A stretch of 49,242 nt of DNA from Candidatus Gygaella obscura (GCA_030765485.1 JAVCCR010000013.1:1-49242); one strand, 5' to 3'. Positions 1-8,055 are shown, numbered from the stretch's first letter. Program-made: numbers and translations. The notes: generated by a model not told the origin, from the letters alone.

Positions 1-1043
1 AAAAAGAACGCATTGGTAGAATTCTTAAGATGCATGCTAATCAAAGAGAAGCAAGAGATGCTGCCTATGCCGGTGATATTGTAGCTATTGTTGGGCTTGA
101 TCATACTGTTACAGGCGATACGATGACTAGTGAAGATGACCCGGTTTTATTAGAGGCAATTGAGTTTCCTGCTCCGGTAATCTCAATCAGTATTACTCCT
201 TCTACTCACGCTGACCAGAATAAACTGGGGAAGGCTTTAGTGCGTCTTGCAGAAGAAGATCCTACTTTTACCTTACATACAGACGAAGAGACAAAAGAGA
301 CAATACTTTCTGGTATGGGAGAGTTGCACTTAGAGATTATTGTAGATAGGCTTAAACGTGAGTTTAATGTTGATGCTGTTGTTGGTAGGCCCAAGGTTGC
401 CTATAGAGAGACAATACTTAGTACTAAGGAAGAGGAATTTAAATATGTTAAACAATCCGGTGGGCATGGCCAGTACGGTCATGTTGTGCTAAAGATATCT
501 CCGGCAAAACCAAGCGAGGGTTTTGAGTTTATAAATAGTATAACTGGTGGAAGGATTCCTAGAGAATATATTCCTTCAGTAGAAAAGGGTGTTATTGATG
601 CAATGCAAAGAGGAGTATATGCTGGTTATCCAGTAGTTGATGTTAAGGTAGAGTTATTGGATGGTTCATATCATGCGGTTGATTCTAGTGAGATTGCATT
701 TAGAATGGCTGCCAGAGGTTGTTTTAAACAGGCATTTATGAAAAGCAGTCCGGTTTTGCTTGAGCCGCATATGTCTTTAGAGGTTACTACGCCAGAAGAG
801 TTTGTCGGTAATATCGTAGGTGATATTTGCTCCAGAAGAGGTAAGGTAATGAAGATTTCTGTAAGAGGTCATTTGCATATTATTTCTTCCGAAGCTCCCT
901 TATCGGGTATGTTCGGTTATGCTACGACTTTGCGTTCTTTAAGCAGCGGTAGGGCAAATTATTCTATGCATTTTGAGAAATATGTGGGAGTTCCTTATGA
1001 GATTGCTGAAAAAGTATTAGAGGAGAAAGAAAAGTCAAAATAA
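1..1043 (+). CDS. fusA: Elongation factor G, C-terminal part (5' end outside window)
   Basis: This is the translational GTPase that drives ribosomal translocation. The reading frame is open from base 3 and enters with KERIGRILKMHANQRE, typical of EF-G domain II, so the N-terminal GTPase domain lies upstream of the window. Domains III to V are visible: GMGELHLEIIVDRLKREF (domain III), the SGGHGQYGHV stretch of domain IV, and an EF-G_C region near the end containing a GMFGYATTLRSL segment. It stops with TAA at 1041-1043. The motifs match EF-G rather than TetM or LepA. A second, divergent EF-G paralogue cannot be excluded without the missing half. Confidence 0.96.
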   Translation, partial: KERIGRILKMHANQREARDAAYAGDIVAIVGLDHTVTGDTMTSEDDPVLLEAIEFPAPVISISITPSTHADQNKLGKALVRLAEEDPTFTLHTDEETKETILSGMGELHLEIIVDRLKREFNVDAVVGRPKVAYRETILSTKEEEFKYVKQSGGHGQYGHVVLKISPAKPSEGFEFINSITGGRIPREYIPSVEKGVIDAMQRGVYAGYPVVDVKVELLDGSYHAVDSSEIAFRMAARGCFKQAFMKSSPVLLEPHMSLEVTTPEEFVGNIVGDICSRRGKVMKISVRGHLHIISSEAPLSGMFGYATTLRSLSSGRANYSMHFEKYVGVPYEIAEKVLEEKEKSK

Positions 1044-1065
1044 CAGGCATTTATTTTGATAAAGC

Positions 1066-1093
1066 TTGATAAACTCAAAAATAATTATATAAT
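1066..1093 (+). promoter_or_regulatory. Putative sigma-70 type promoter for the 1114 lipoprotein gene
   Basis: TTGATA at 1066-1071 and TATAAT at 1088-1093 are separated by 16 bases and lie 20 bases before the next start codon. The region is very AT-rich, so chance matches are possible. Confidence 0.4.
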
Positions 1094-1113
1094 TTATAAA
1101 TAAAATATTACCT

Positions 1114-1521
1114 ATGGGAAAGCTTATTACTATTTTCATAGCATTGACATTGCTTACCTCGTGTGATTTTGGGGATAATCACTCTAAGCCCACCTTGAAT
1201 CCAGAAAATATCCTTATTGAACAGGAAATGCAGCAATCTTTTGTTGAAGAAGACAATTTGATTATTGATATGGAAAATATTCCTGAAGAAGATAAGTTTT
1301 ACTATGAAGATTTTTTTGGCCAGCCTTCTGTGGAGAATATTCAACAAGCATTATTCAATGCGAATTTTTATAATGGAAAAATCGATGGAATTCTAGGTCC
1401 AAGGACAAAGAGAGCAATTATTGATTTTCAAAAGGGAAATGATTTATCTTGTGATGGTAAGGTAGGACCAGAAACCTGGAAGCATCTAAGCGTTTATTTA
1501 AGCATAAATATTAAGAAGTAA
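1114..1521 (+). CDS. Lipoprotein with C-terminal peptidoglycan-binding domain
   Basis: A 135-residue protein. It begins with a lipoprotein signal peptide ending in a lipobox (LTSC, Cys17), so it is probably lipidated and membrane anchored. After an acidic linker (residues about 20-70), the last 60 residues form a PG_binding_1 type module: IQQALFNANFYNGKIDG, then GPRTKRAIIDFQK and DGKVGPETW. This fold usually holds a protein to the cell wall. No catalytic domain is present. The next gene has the same architecture, suggesting a duplicated pair of wall-binding lipoproteins. The specific role is unknown. Confidence 0.85.
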   Translation: MGKLITIFIALTLLTSCDFGDNHSKPTLNPENILIEQEMQQSFVEEDNLIIDMENIPEEDKFYYEDFFGQPSVENIQQALFNANFYNGKIDGILGPRTKRAIIDFQKGNDLSCDGKVGPETWKHLSVYLSINIKK

Positions 1522-1541
1522 ATCTTAAAGGAGGCAGACCA

Positions 1542-1946
1542 ATGAGAATTTTTATTACCATTTTTTTACCAGCGTTATTGTTACTTTGCGGATGTTCGAC
1601 TTCTTCAAATAGGGCAAATATAAAACAAATTGAGCATTTACAGGTTACAGTTCAGTCTTTAGAAAAAACTGTTGCTGAAAAAGATAAGATTATTAGTGAT
1701 TTAGGAAAAGAAATTGATCAAATTGATTCAGAAAAGAAGAAACTAGTAAGAAAAGTGGATTATAGGCTCACATCAAAGAATATTCAAAAAGCATTGTTGA
1801 ATGTAGGTCTATACAAAGGAAAAGTCGACGGTAAGATCGGTCCATCTACGAAAAAAGCAATAATTAGTTTCCAAAAGGCAAATGGATTGGTTGCTGATGG
1901 AATTGTTGGAAAAAAAACTTGGTTAAAATTAAAAGACTACCTTTAA
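1542..1946 (+). CDS. Lipoprotein: coiled coil plus peptidoglycan-binding domain
   Basis: A 134-residue paralogue of the preceding gene, 20 bases downstream and with a strong ribosome binding site (AAAGGAGG) at about 1528. The lipobox LCGC places the lipidated Cys at residue 18. Residues about 27-70 are rich in Lys, Glu and heptad-spaced hydrophobics (VQSLEKTVAEKDKIISDLGK), predicting a short coiled coil. The C-terminal 60 residues are a PG_binding_1 module (IQKALLNVGLYKGKVDGKIG, then STKKAIISFQKANGL). The likely role is a spacer or tether between a membrane and peptidoglycan; this is inferred from architecture only. Confidence 0.85.
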   Translation: MRIFITIFLPALLLLCGCSTSSNRANIKQIEHLQVTVQSLEKTVAEKDKIISDLGKEIDQIDSEKKKLVRKVDYRLTSKNIQKALLNVGLYKGKVDGKIGPSTKKAIISFQKANGLVADGIVGKKTWLKLKDYL

Positions 1947-2012
1947 TTTTACGTTATCTTAATTATTTATAATAATCCCTAATTAAATTTATTTACAATA
2001 TAGTAAACTATA

Positions 2013-2927
2013 ATGGAAAAGAGAAAATCTTCCCGGTATATTTTATTGGTTATAGTTGTTGTAATTTCTTTGCTCGGTATCAGTGTTTTATTGAGATATG
2101 GAGTTAATTATTTTGCAAAACTGCAACAGAGAAAATCCGCTTGGTCTAATTTAAAAGAGACAATAGTAAACAAAAGAAATCATTTTGATGGCAGAAGTGC
2201 TATTATGATAAAGGAATATAATAGCGGTTGGGAAATGAGATTTAACCAAGATAATCAATTTGCCTCGGCCAGTTTAGTCAAGCTTCCTATTATGTTAGTT
2301 GCTTTTTTAGGTGAATCGCGCTCAGAAATTGATTTAAAAGATACAATTAAACTAAGCGATTCTCATAAATCACCCGGCTCCGGGGTTTTAAAGAAAATGC
2401 ATCCGGGGAAAATATTTACATTTGATGAGATACTTAGAATTATGATTACCTTAAGCGACAATACGGCAACAAACCTTATGATAGATAAGTTAAGTATGGA
2501 TTATATAAATGATAAGTTTTTATCTTTAGGGCTAGAAAATACAAACCTTTCAAGAAAGATGATGGATTTTAATAAAAGAAAGCAGGGTATAGAGAATTTT
2601 ACTACAGCTAAGGATATGAGTTTTGTTTTAGATAGACTTTATCTAAATTTTAAGCGAAATGACCCTATTGCCAAAAAATGTTTCAAGTTTCTCAAACAAC
2701 AGAAAATAAACGATAGGATTCCTGCTAGGCTTCCTAAGCAGACTCCTGTGGCTCATAAGACAGGGCTTGAGCGTAATATATGTCATGATAGCGGCATTGT
2801 TTTTACTGATAAAGGAGATTATCTTATATGTGTATTAACTCGAACTACAAGAGGTTCAAAATACGCTAAAAAATATATTGCCGATATTTCGTTAGATGTT
2901 TATAATTATTTACAGGAAAATTACTAG
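2013..2927 (+). CDS. Membrane-anchored serine hydrolase of class A beta-lactamase fold
   Basis: A 304-residue protein with one N-terminal membrane segment (residues about 9-29) and an extracytoplasmic domain of the beta-lactamase2 (PF13354) type. The active-site motifs are SxxK as S87-L-V-K90, SDN at 148-150 and KTG at 249-251. By local alignment across the omega loop, the class A deacylating Glu166 falls on a methionine (about residue 183), followed by DFN. Efficient beta-lactam hydrolysis is therefore unlikely, and a peptidoglycan-related DD-peptidase or penicillin-binding role fits better. The two preceding genes encode peptidoglycan-binding lipoproteins, which supports a cell-wall role. 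The catalytic activity is inferred. Confidence 0.82.
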   Translation: MEKRKSSRYILLVIVVVISLLGISVLLRYGVNYFAKLQQRKSAWSNLKETIVNKRNHFDGRSAIMIKEYNSGWEMRFNQDNQFASASLVKLPIMLVAFLGESRSEIDLKDTIKLSDSHKSPGSGVLKKMHPGKIFTFDEILRIMITLSDNTATNLMIDKLSMDYINDKFLSLGLENTNLSRKMMDFNKRKQGIENFTTAKDMSFVLDRLYLNFKRNDPIAKKCFKFLKQQKINDRIPARLPKQTPVAHKTGLERNICHDSGIVFTDKGDYLICVLTRTTRGSKYAKKYIADISLDVYNYLQENY

Positions 2928-2936
2928 AAAAATTTC

Positions 2937-3611
2937 ATGAAAGATATTCTTTTAAGTATAAAAGATACAAGAGGTCTAGATAGATTCATAATAGATAGAC
3001 TAGGGACAGAATCTTTAGTTTTAATGGAGAATGCTGGAAGAGCTGTTAGTGATCTGATTGAAGGAAAAGCAAAAAAAAACGCTAAGATTGCAGTTTTTTG
3101 CGGTAGGGGTAATAATGGAGGGGATGGTTTTGTTGTTGCCAGGCATTTACTGACAAGAGGCTTTAAGGTAGATTTATTCCTTATAGGCAAAAAAAATGAA
3201 ATAAAAAATGATGCCAGGGTTAATTTAGGTTTAGCTATTAAATGCGGTTTAAAAATAAACGAGTTGACAGCCGGAAAAATTTCTCTGTTGCGCAGAAAAA
3301 TAAATTATTATAATGTTATTGTTGATGCTTTGTTGGGAATCGGCTTAAAGAATGAGGTAAGAGGCATTACTCGCCAAGTGATAGATATAGTAAATCTTTC
3401 CAAGGCAATGGTTGTTGCTGTAGATGTTCCTTCAGGGCTAGATGCAGATACAGGATTTATTCTTGGTGCATGTGTATTGTCAGATTTTACAGTTACATTT
3501 CTTGCCAAGAAAAGAGGTTTCTTAAAAAAAAATGCAGTTGTTGTTTGTGGCAAGGTAATTGTAGAAAGTTTAGGTTTTCCGATTAAGAAATTTTTGAGAA
3601 AAAGGAGGTAA
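2937..3611 (+). CDS. nnrE: NAD(P)H-hydrate epimerase (YjeF N-terminal domain)
   Basis: Epimerises the R and S forms of damaged, hydrated NAD(P)H so that the S-specific dehydratase can repair it. It is 224 residues, the length of the stand-alone epimerase domain. Diagnostic motifs are GRGNNGGDGFVVARHL (residues about 55-70), DALLGIGL and VDVPSGLDADTG. The C-terminal ADP/ATP-dependent dehydratase (NnrD) domain common in bacterial fusions is absent, so that step must be encoded elsewhere. The start lies 10 bases after the preceding stop without a clear ribosome binding site. Its 3' end (AAAGGAGG) supplies the ribosome binding site of the next small gene. Confidence 0.93.
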   Translation: MKDILLSIKDTRGLDRFIIDRLGTESLVLMENAGRAVSDLIEGKAKKNAKIAVFCGRGNNGGDGFVVARHLLTRGFKVDLFLIGKKNEIKNDARVNLGLAIKCGLKINELTAGKISLLRRKINYYNVIVDALLGIGLKNEVRGITRQVIDIVNLSKAMVVAVDVPSGLDADTGFILGACVLSDFTVTFLAKKRGFLKKNAVVVCGKVIVESLGFPIKKFLRKRR

Positions 3612-3613
3612 CT

Positions 3614-3739
3614 ATGGCTGTTAAAAATATAGGTGAAGAATACAAATGTAATATCTGCGGTAATGAGGTGAAGGTAATAAAGGTTGGCGGTGGAGTATTG
3701 GTTTGTTGCGGTCAGGATATGGGAAAAACTACAGAATAA
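3614..3739 (+). CDS. Desulforedoxin-like iron mini-protein (41 aa)
   Basis: A short gene with an excellent ribosome binding site (AAGGAGG at 3602-3608). It encodes 41 residues with a CNIC pair (residues 12-15) and a VCCGQDM pair near the C-terminus. This CxxC/CC arrangement is that of desulforedoxin and of the N-terminal Fe(SCys)4 domain of desulfoferrodoxin. The superoxide-reductase domain of desulfoferrodoxin is absent. It probably binds one iron and carries electrons, and it sits 15 bases before rubrerythrin, a likely partner in peroxide or superoxide detoxification. The family assignment rests on the Cys pattern and the typical start and end residues. Confidence 0.85.
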   Translation: MAVKNIGEEYKCNICGNEVKVIKVGGGVLVCCGQDMGKTTE

Positions 3740-3754
3740 AAAAAGGAAAAAAAG

Positions 3755-4330
3755 ATGAAGACGATTAAAGGTACAAAAACGGAGAAAAACTTATTGGCTT
3801 CTTTTGCCGGTGAGTCGCAGGCAAGGAATCGTTACACTTATTTTGCCAGTGTTGCAAAAAAAGAGGGTTTTGTGCAGATATCCAATGCTTTTCTAGAAAC
3901 TGCTGAGAATGAAAAAGAACATGCAAAAGTTTTCTTTAAATATTTAGAGGGAGGAGACGCAGAAATATCCGTAAGTTACCCGGCAGGGATAATAAAAGAT
4001 ACAAAAAGTAATCTTGAGCATGCAGCCAATGGAGAAAATGAAGAGTGGACTACGCTTTATGCAAATTTTGCCAAAGATGCCCAAGAAGAAGGTTTTGAGG
4101 ATATTGCAAGGTCTTTTCAGGAAATTGCTAAGGTTGAGAAGTTCCATGAGGCAAGATACAGAAAGTTTATTGTCAATATCGAGACTCAGCAGGCGTTTAA
4201 GAAAAAAGAAAAGACAAAGTGGCATTGTATTAATTGTGGTTATATCCATGAGTCAGATGAAGCGCCGAAAGAGTGTCCTGCATGTAGGCATCCGCAGGCA
4301 TATTACGAGGTTCTTGCCGAAAATTACTAA
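3755..4330 (+). CDS. rbr: Rubrerythrin
   Basis: A non-haem diiron peroxidase that reduces hydrogen peroxide in anaerobes, cytoplasmic. The N-terminal four-helix ferritin-like domain (residues about 1-145) carries the expected Glu and His ligands in FAGESQARNRYTYFA, ETAENEKEHAKVFF and EIAKVEKFHEARYRKF. The C-terminal rubredoxin-like domain has CINCGYIH and CPACRHPQAYYE, giving the FeS4 site. Its 191 residues match the family. It follows the desulforedoxin-like mini-gene with a short AAGGA ribosome binding site, suggesting co-transcription as an oxidative-stress pair. Confidence 0.96.
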   Translation: MKTIKGTKTEKNLLASFAGESQARNRYTYFASVAKKEGFVQISNAFLETAENEKEHAKVFFKYLEGGDAEISVSYPAGIIKDTKSNLEHAANGENEEWTTLYANFAKDAQEEGFEDIARSFQEIAKVEKFHEARYRKFIVNIETQQAFKKKEKTKWHCINCGYIHESDEAPKECPACRHPQAYYEVLAENY

Positions 4331-4341
4331 GTTTATTTTTT

Positions 4342-5457
4342 ATGAAAGTAGATTCCTGTTATATCCATATTCCTTTTTGTAGGAAGAAATGTGGATATTG
4401 TAGTTTTTACAGCGATACCTATAATCCAGGTATCGCTGCTGTTTATATAGATGTTTTAAAAAAACAAATCGATCAGCTTGATGGAAAGTTTAAAACTATT
4501 TATATTGGTGGCGGCACTCCGAGTATCTTAAGCACGAACTTGTTAAAAAAGCTGTTTTTTTCTTTAAAGAAGAACATATGTTCTGAAACAGAGTTTACAA
4601 TTGAAGTTAACCCGGAAAGTGTAAATAAATCTAAGCTGGGTTTATTCTTGGGTTCAGGCATAAATAGGTTAAGTATTGGTGTCCAGTCTTTTAACAACAA
4701 TAAACTTAAAGCATTAGGTAGGATTCATAATGCAGCAACTTCAGTTCAAGCTTTAAACATGGCTATAGCTGAGGGATTCAAAAATATTAGTATAGATTTG
4801 ATTTTTGGTGTTTCTGGAGAAACAAAAAATGTATGGTTACAAGATTTAAAAACAGCAGTTGAATTTCCCTTAAGGCATATTTCCTGTTATAATTTGATCA
4901 TTGAGAAAGGTAGTTTGCTTTATCGCCAACAGGGGTCAAAATCTGATAGTTGTTTGAATGATGAATTATTGGCTGAGAAGTATAAGCAAGCAGTAAGTTT
5001 TTTAAAAAAACAAGGTTTAGCCAGATATGAGGTTTCTAATTTTGCAATATTGGGGTCTGAATGCAGACACAATCTTAATTACTGGAAAAACGGTTCTTTT
5101 TACGGTATAGGTGCATCAGCTGTTTCTTATCTTAAAGGCATAAGGAAAAAACGGGTTTGTAACATCAAGGCTTTTACAAGAGGAGATAAAGGTTGTGAGT
5201 ATCAAGAAAAACTTTCACCTAAAAAAAGAGCAAAAGAGACAGCAGCTTTAAAGATTAGAACAAGGCAAGGTATAGATTTTGCTTGGTATAAAGAAAAGAC
5301 AGGCTTCGATTTCTTAGTGATTGAAAAAGACGCTTTAATTTATTTATCGCAGAATAAAATGGTTGTAGGCACGAGGAAAAAAAAGAGAATGACAGAGATC
5401 AGGTTAAACGATAAAGGTTTTTTATACAGTGATATTGCTTCGATCAATTTCTTATAA
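4342..5457 (+). CDS. hemW: HemW-like radical SAM protein (coproporphyrinogen III oxidase family)
   Basis: A 371-residue radical SAM protein beginning YIHIPFCRKKCGYCSF, with cluster ligands Cys13, Cys17 and Cys20, followed by the SAM-contacting GGGTPS motif (residues about 57-62), RLSIGVQSF and a C-terminal HemN_C-like region. The fourth Cys of CxxxCxxCxC in HemN proteins is Phe here, as in many HemW members. HemW is thought to be a haem chaperone rather than a coproporphyrinogen oxidase. No other haem genes occur in the window, so the substrate is uncertain. The start is 11 bases after rubrerythrin. Confidence 0.88.
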   Translation: MKVDSCYIHIPFCRKKCGYCSFYSDTYNPGIAAVYIDVLKKQIDQLDGKFKTIYIGGGTPSILSTNLLKKLFFSLKKNICSETEFTIEVNPESVNKSKLGLFLGSGINRLSIGVQSFNNNKLKALGRIHNAATSVQALNMAIAEGFKNISIDLIFGVSGETKNVWLQDLKTAVEFPLRHISCYNLIIEKGSLLYRQQGSKSDSCLNDELLAEKYKQAVSFLKKQGLARYEVSNFAILGSECRHNLNYWKNGSFYGIGASAVSYLKGIRKKRVCNIKAFTRGDKGCEYQEKLSPKKRAKETAALKIRTRQGIDFAWYKEKTGFDFLVIEKDALIYLSQNKMVVGTRKKKRMTEIRLNDKGFLYSDIASINFL

Positions 5458-5461
5458 TTAG

Positions 5462-5905
5462 ATGAAAAGTTTATTTATAAAAGTAATGGTTAATTCTTTT
5501 GCTTTGATTATAGTTTCCGACACTATTGCTGGAATTGAATTTGATAGTCTTTGGACGTTAATTTTGGCTGCTTTTTTATTGGGGTTGGTTAATGCATTCT
5601 TACGCCCCTTGCTTATTATTTTTACTTTGCCTTTAAATATAATGACTTTGGGGATGTTTACTTTGATTATAAACGCATTTTTACTTTTATTGGTCTCAGG
5701 TTTAGTTAATGGTTTTACCATTATTAGTTTTTGGCATGCCTTTTGGGCAGCTTTGTTTTTTAGCGTGATAAGTTTTATTTTGAATATATTCATCAAACCG
5801 AAAGATTTAGGGAATAACAATTTTATGAAGCACAATAGGCACAAAGAAAACAATGCCGACTTTATTGATATTGAGGCAAAGATAAAAGATGAAAATCAAG
5901 ATTAA
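5462..5905 (+). CDS. Phage-holin-family-IV/YvlD-like small integral membrane protein
   Basis: A 147-residue protein with four hydrophobic segments (about residues 7-22, 28-50, 55-80 and 90-112). It contains the PF04020-type signature LVNAFLRPLLIIFTLPLNIMT. Despite the family name, members are ordinary chromosomal membrane proteins and no phage genes are present. The last 30 residues are charged and probably cytoplasmic. The gene overlaps the following phosphatase gene by 17 bases, which implies co-translation. The function is unknown. Confidence 0.8.
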   Translation: MKSLFIKVMVNSFALIIVSDTIAGIEFDSLWTLILAAFLLGLVNAFLRPLLIIFTLPLNIMTLGMFTLIINAFLLLLVSGLVNGFTIISFWHAFWAALFFSVISFILNIFIKPKDLGNNNFMKHNRHKENNADFIDIEAKIKDENQD

Positions 5906-6545
5906 CGAAAAACATCTTTTTATTTTTGATTTAGACGGGACATTGGTGAATGCATATCGCGCGGTTCATAAGAGTCTTAACTATACAAGAACTAGGTTTG
6001 GTTTATCTGAAGTCAGTTATTATGATGCAAAGATAAAGCTTGGTAGAGGGCAGAATAGGTTTATAGATACTTTTTTTCCTGGTATGGATAAAGAAGTGGT
6101 TTTGAATACTTATAGGAGCCATCACAGAAAAGCGCTTATTGAATATGCTAGATTAAGATCTAATGCTAAGCAGTTGTTACGCATGTTAAAGCTTAGGGGC
6201 AAAACTGTTGCTATTGCTTCCAATAGGCCATTTAATTTTACCAAGTTTATTGCAGAATACTTAGGAATTAAAAAATATATAGATTATATTCTTTGTGCAG
6301 ATCAGGTTGGTCATTTGAAGCCTGATCCAACTATTCTTTATATGATTTTAAAAAAATTAAAGATAAAAAAAGAACAAGCATTATATATCGGTGATATGCT
6401 TATTGATTATCAGACTGCAAGAAGCGCCGGATTGGATTTCATATTTATTAGAGGAGGTTCTTCTGAGTCAAAACAAGCTAAAAGAATCAAGTGTATAAAG
6501 AAGGTGAATAATCTTATTGAAGTAATATCGATCAATAAAAGCTAA
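5889..6545 (+). CDS. HAD-superfamily hydrolase, phosphoglycolate-phosphatase-like
   Basis: A 218-residue HAD hydrolase. Motif I is FIFDLDGTLVNA (nucleophile Asp15, acid/base Asp17), motif II is AIASNRP, motif III is the Lys of HLKPDPTI, and motif IV is YIGDMLIDYQTA. The helical cap between motifs I and II makes it subclass I, the Gph/PGMB group. It likely dephosphorylates a small phosphorylated metabolite; the substrate cannot be read from the sequence. It overlaps the membrane-protein gene upstream by 17 bases. Confidence 0.88.
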   Translation: MKIKINEKHLFIFDLDGTLVNAYRAVHKSLNYTRTRFGLSEVSYYDAKIKLGRGQNRFIDTFFPGMDKEVVLNTYRSHHRKALIEYARLRSNAKQLLRMLKLRGKTVAIASNRPFNFTKFIAEYLGIKKYIDYILCADQVGHLKPDPTILYMILKKLKIKKEQALYIGDMLIDYQTARSAGLDFIFIRGGSSESKQAKRIKCIKKVNNLIEVISINKS

Positions 6546-6562
6546 AATTGTTAACAATATTA

Positions 6563-6591
6563 TTGGTTAAAGGTAGATATTTTGATATAAT
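6563..6591 (+). promoter_or_regulatory. Putative promoter for the PilZ gene
   Basis: TTGGTT (6563-6568) and TATAAT (6586-6591) with a 17-base spacer, 33 bases upstream of the PilZ start codon. Confidence 0.45.
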
Positions 6592-6624
6592 TAAACTATG
6601 GATAATCAAAAGAGGGAGCGATAA

Positions 6625-7026
6625 ATGGATAAAAATATTATCGAGCGTAGAAAGTTTGTTAGGCTTGACCTTGATGCCAAGGTTGATTTTCAGATAAAAG
6701 AGGTAGAAGGAGAACAGGTGTTATCTGAAAAGACGCAAGGGCGGGTGAAAAATATCAGTGTTGAAGGAGTATGTTTTTCTGCCAAGACTCAGTTAAAGCC
6801 TGAAAGTAAAATTGAGTTAGAGGTTATACTTCCTGAAAACAAAGATAAAGTTAAGCTTAAAGGAGAGGTAGCTTGGAGCACTCCTTTAGAGTCCAACGGC
6901 AGCGAAAAGGGATTGTTCGATATAGGAATAAAGATACATAATATCGAAAAAAGCGACGAGAATAAATTTTTAGTTTATGTTTGCGATAAGATGACTAAAC
7001 AACTTAATAAGTATCTCCATCTGTAA
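6625..7026 (+). CDS. PilZ-domain protein (cyclic-di-GMP receptor type)
   Basis: A 133-residue single-domain PilZ protein. The c-di-GMP binding signature is present in both parts: ERRKFVRLD (RxxxR, residues about 7-15) and NISVEGVCF (the N/DxSxxG motif). The beta-barrel continues through KLKGEVAWS and FDIGIKIHNI. It probably binds c-di-GMP and acts through protein contact. It is the first of three signalling proteins between here and 9722 that carry c-di-GMP-linked domains. Confidence 0.88.
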   Translation: MDKNIIERRKFVRLDLDAKVDFQIKEVEGEQVLSEKTQGRVKNISVEGVCFSAKTQLKPESKIELEVILPENKDKVKLKGEVAWSTPLESNGSEKGLFDIGIKIHNIEKSDENKFLVYVCDKMTKQLNKYLHL

Positions 7027-7027
7027 T

Positions 7028-7189
7028 ATGGCTATTTCAGACTGTTTTAAAAAAATAATCAGCATAAGAGAATATAGCGAAAAGGCGGTTGATAGAAAAA
7101 CTATCCAAAGGTTTATTAAGGTAACAAGGTTTACTCCCATGGCAAGGAATATTTAGCCCTGGGAGTTTATTATTATTACCAACAAATAA
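7028..7189 (+). pseudogene. Nitroreductase-family remnant, truncated and stop-interrupted
   Basis: From ATG 7028 the frame reads SIREYSEKAVDRKTIQRFIK, then TPMARNI, then TAG at 7154-7156, then PWEFIIITNK and TAA at 7187-7189. This aligns with the N-terminus of flavin-dependent nitroreductases, including the intact copy at 10645 (SVRKYDSRPV, SACNSQPWEF). The TAG replaces the Gln of the family NSQPWEF motif and is one base from CAG. Everything beyond about residue 52 is missing. It is therefore the decayed 5' end of a nitroreductase gene. TAG also terminates ordinary genes in this window, so recoding is unlikely. Confidence 0.8.
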
Positions 7190-7253
7190 GTTTATAGCGT
7201 AAGTGTGACTTAAGGTTAAGAAAGGTTGATATATCGGGAAGGTTTAGAAAAAG

Positions 7254-7973
7254 ATGAATATAAGGTTTAGAAAGAAAGAAAAAATTATTATATTAGATAT
7301 TAGCGGTAGCTTTGATGAAAATTGTGCTTCTTTTATTGAGTCGGTAGGCAGATGTCTGAAGGAAAGTTATCAAGATATACTTTGTAATTTTGAAGAAGTG
7401 ACTAGTATTGATTATATGGGAATTTCAGGGATTATGATTGCCTATAAGGAGGTTGTCAACAATCATGGACGTATGAAATTTGTAGGCGTACCTGTTCATT
7501 TGATGAATCTATTTGTGATTTCAGGAATTGATAAGACAATTGACATATTGCCTACTCAGGAATTGGCTTTAAATGCTTTTAAAGAAGATAGAAACATCGA
7601 GCAGATTAAAAAGCTTAGACTGAGAAGGCGTTTTAAGCGTTTACCTATTGATATAAAAGTGGAGTTAAAAGATAAGTTTGTTGATAATGAAGTTTGTTTT
7701 AAGGCAAGCGTGTTTAATTTAAGTGCGTTAGGTTGTTATGTGTACGGCTGTGATAAATTCAATCTTGGAGATTCGGTTTTGGTAAGTATAGATATCGATA
7801 ATGATACAACGTTAATACTTGATGCCAAGATTGTCTGGATTTCTGATAAGGATGTACAGCGTTCAATTCATCCGGGGATGGGGGTAGCTTTTTGTGATAT
7901 TTCAAGTTCCGATCAAAAGAAACTTATTGGTTTTATAGAAAAAAATCTTTCCAATATCACCACCAATGATTAA
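7254..7973 (+). CDS. STAS-PilZ two-domain regulatory protein
   Basis: A 239-residue fusion. Residues about 1-105 form a STAS (anti-sigma-factor antagonist) domain: IIILDISGSFDE, NFEEVTSIDYMGISGI and KFVGVPVHLMNLFVISGID. In SpoIIAA-like proteins the phosphorylated residue is the Ser after the Asp (DSSG); here the sequence is DYMG, so classical serine phosphorylation is not expected. Residues about 120-239 form a PilZ domain with RRRFKRLP and NLSALGCYV, both needed for c-di-GMP binding. It probably couples c-di-GMP to a protein-protein switch. The ribosome binding site is GGGAAGG at about 7239. Confidence 0.86.
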   Translation: MNIRFRKKEKIIILDISGSFDENCASFIESVGRCLKESYQDILCNFEEVTSIDYMGISGIMIAYKEVVNNHGRMKFVGVPVHLMNLFVISGIDKTIDILPTQELALNAFKEDRNIEQIKKLRLRRRFKRLPIDIKVELKDKFVDNEVCFKASVFNLSALGCYVYGCDKFNLGDSVLVSIDIDNDTTLILDAKIVWISDKDVQRSIHPGMGVAFCDISSSDQKKLIGFIEKNLSNITTND

Positions 7974-7995
7974 TATTGTTTGTTTTATTTAATAA

Positions 7996-8023
7996 TTGCC
8001 CAATAAATAATTTGTAGTAAAAT
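7996..8023 (+). promoter_or_regulatory. Putative promoter for the 8056 secreted-protein gene
   Basis: TTGCCC (7996-8001) and TAAAAT (8018-8023), spacer 16, followed by an AAGGAGGG ribosome binding site just before ATG 8056. Confidence 0.35.
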
Positions 8024-8055
8024 ATTATTATAACTAGATTAAACAAGGAGGGTTT

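Noticed and set aside
2013-2927. Beta-lactam resistance gene
   Set aside because: The class A Glu166 position appears to be Met in the omega loop and the neighbours are cell-wall-binding proteins, so a peptidoglycan role is more likely.
4014-4382. A 122-codon + strand frame overlapping rubrerythrin and HemW
   Set aside because: It is out of frame with rubrerythrin, very rich in Arg, Lys and Ser, and has no family features. Rubrerythrin clearly owns this stretch.
5462-5905. Phage holin as evidence of a prophage
   Set aside because: The family name is historical, and no integrase, capsid, lysin or attachment site is present in the window.
7154-7156. TAG as a recoded sense codon in the nitroreductase fragment
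   Set aside because: TAG ends the 2013-2927 gene and other genes normally, and the fragment also lacks the rest of the protein, so decay explains it better.
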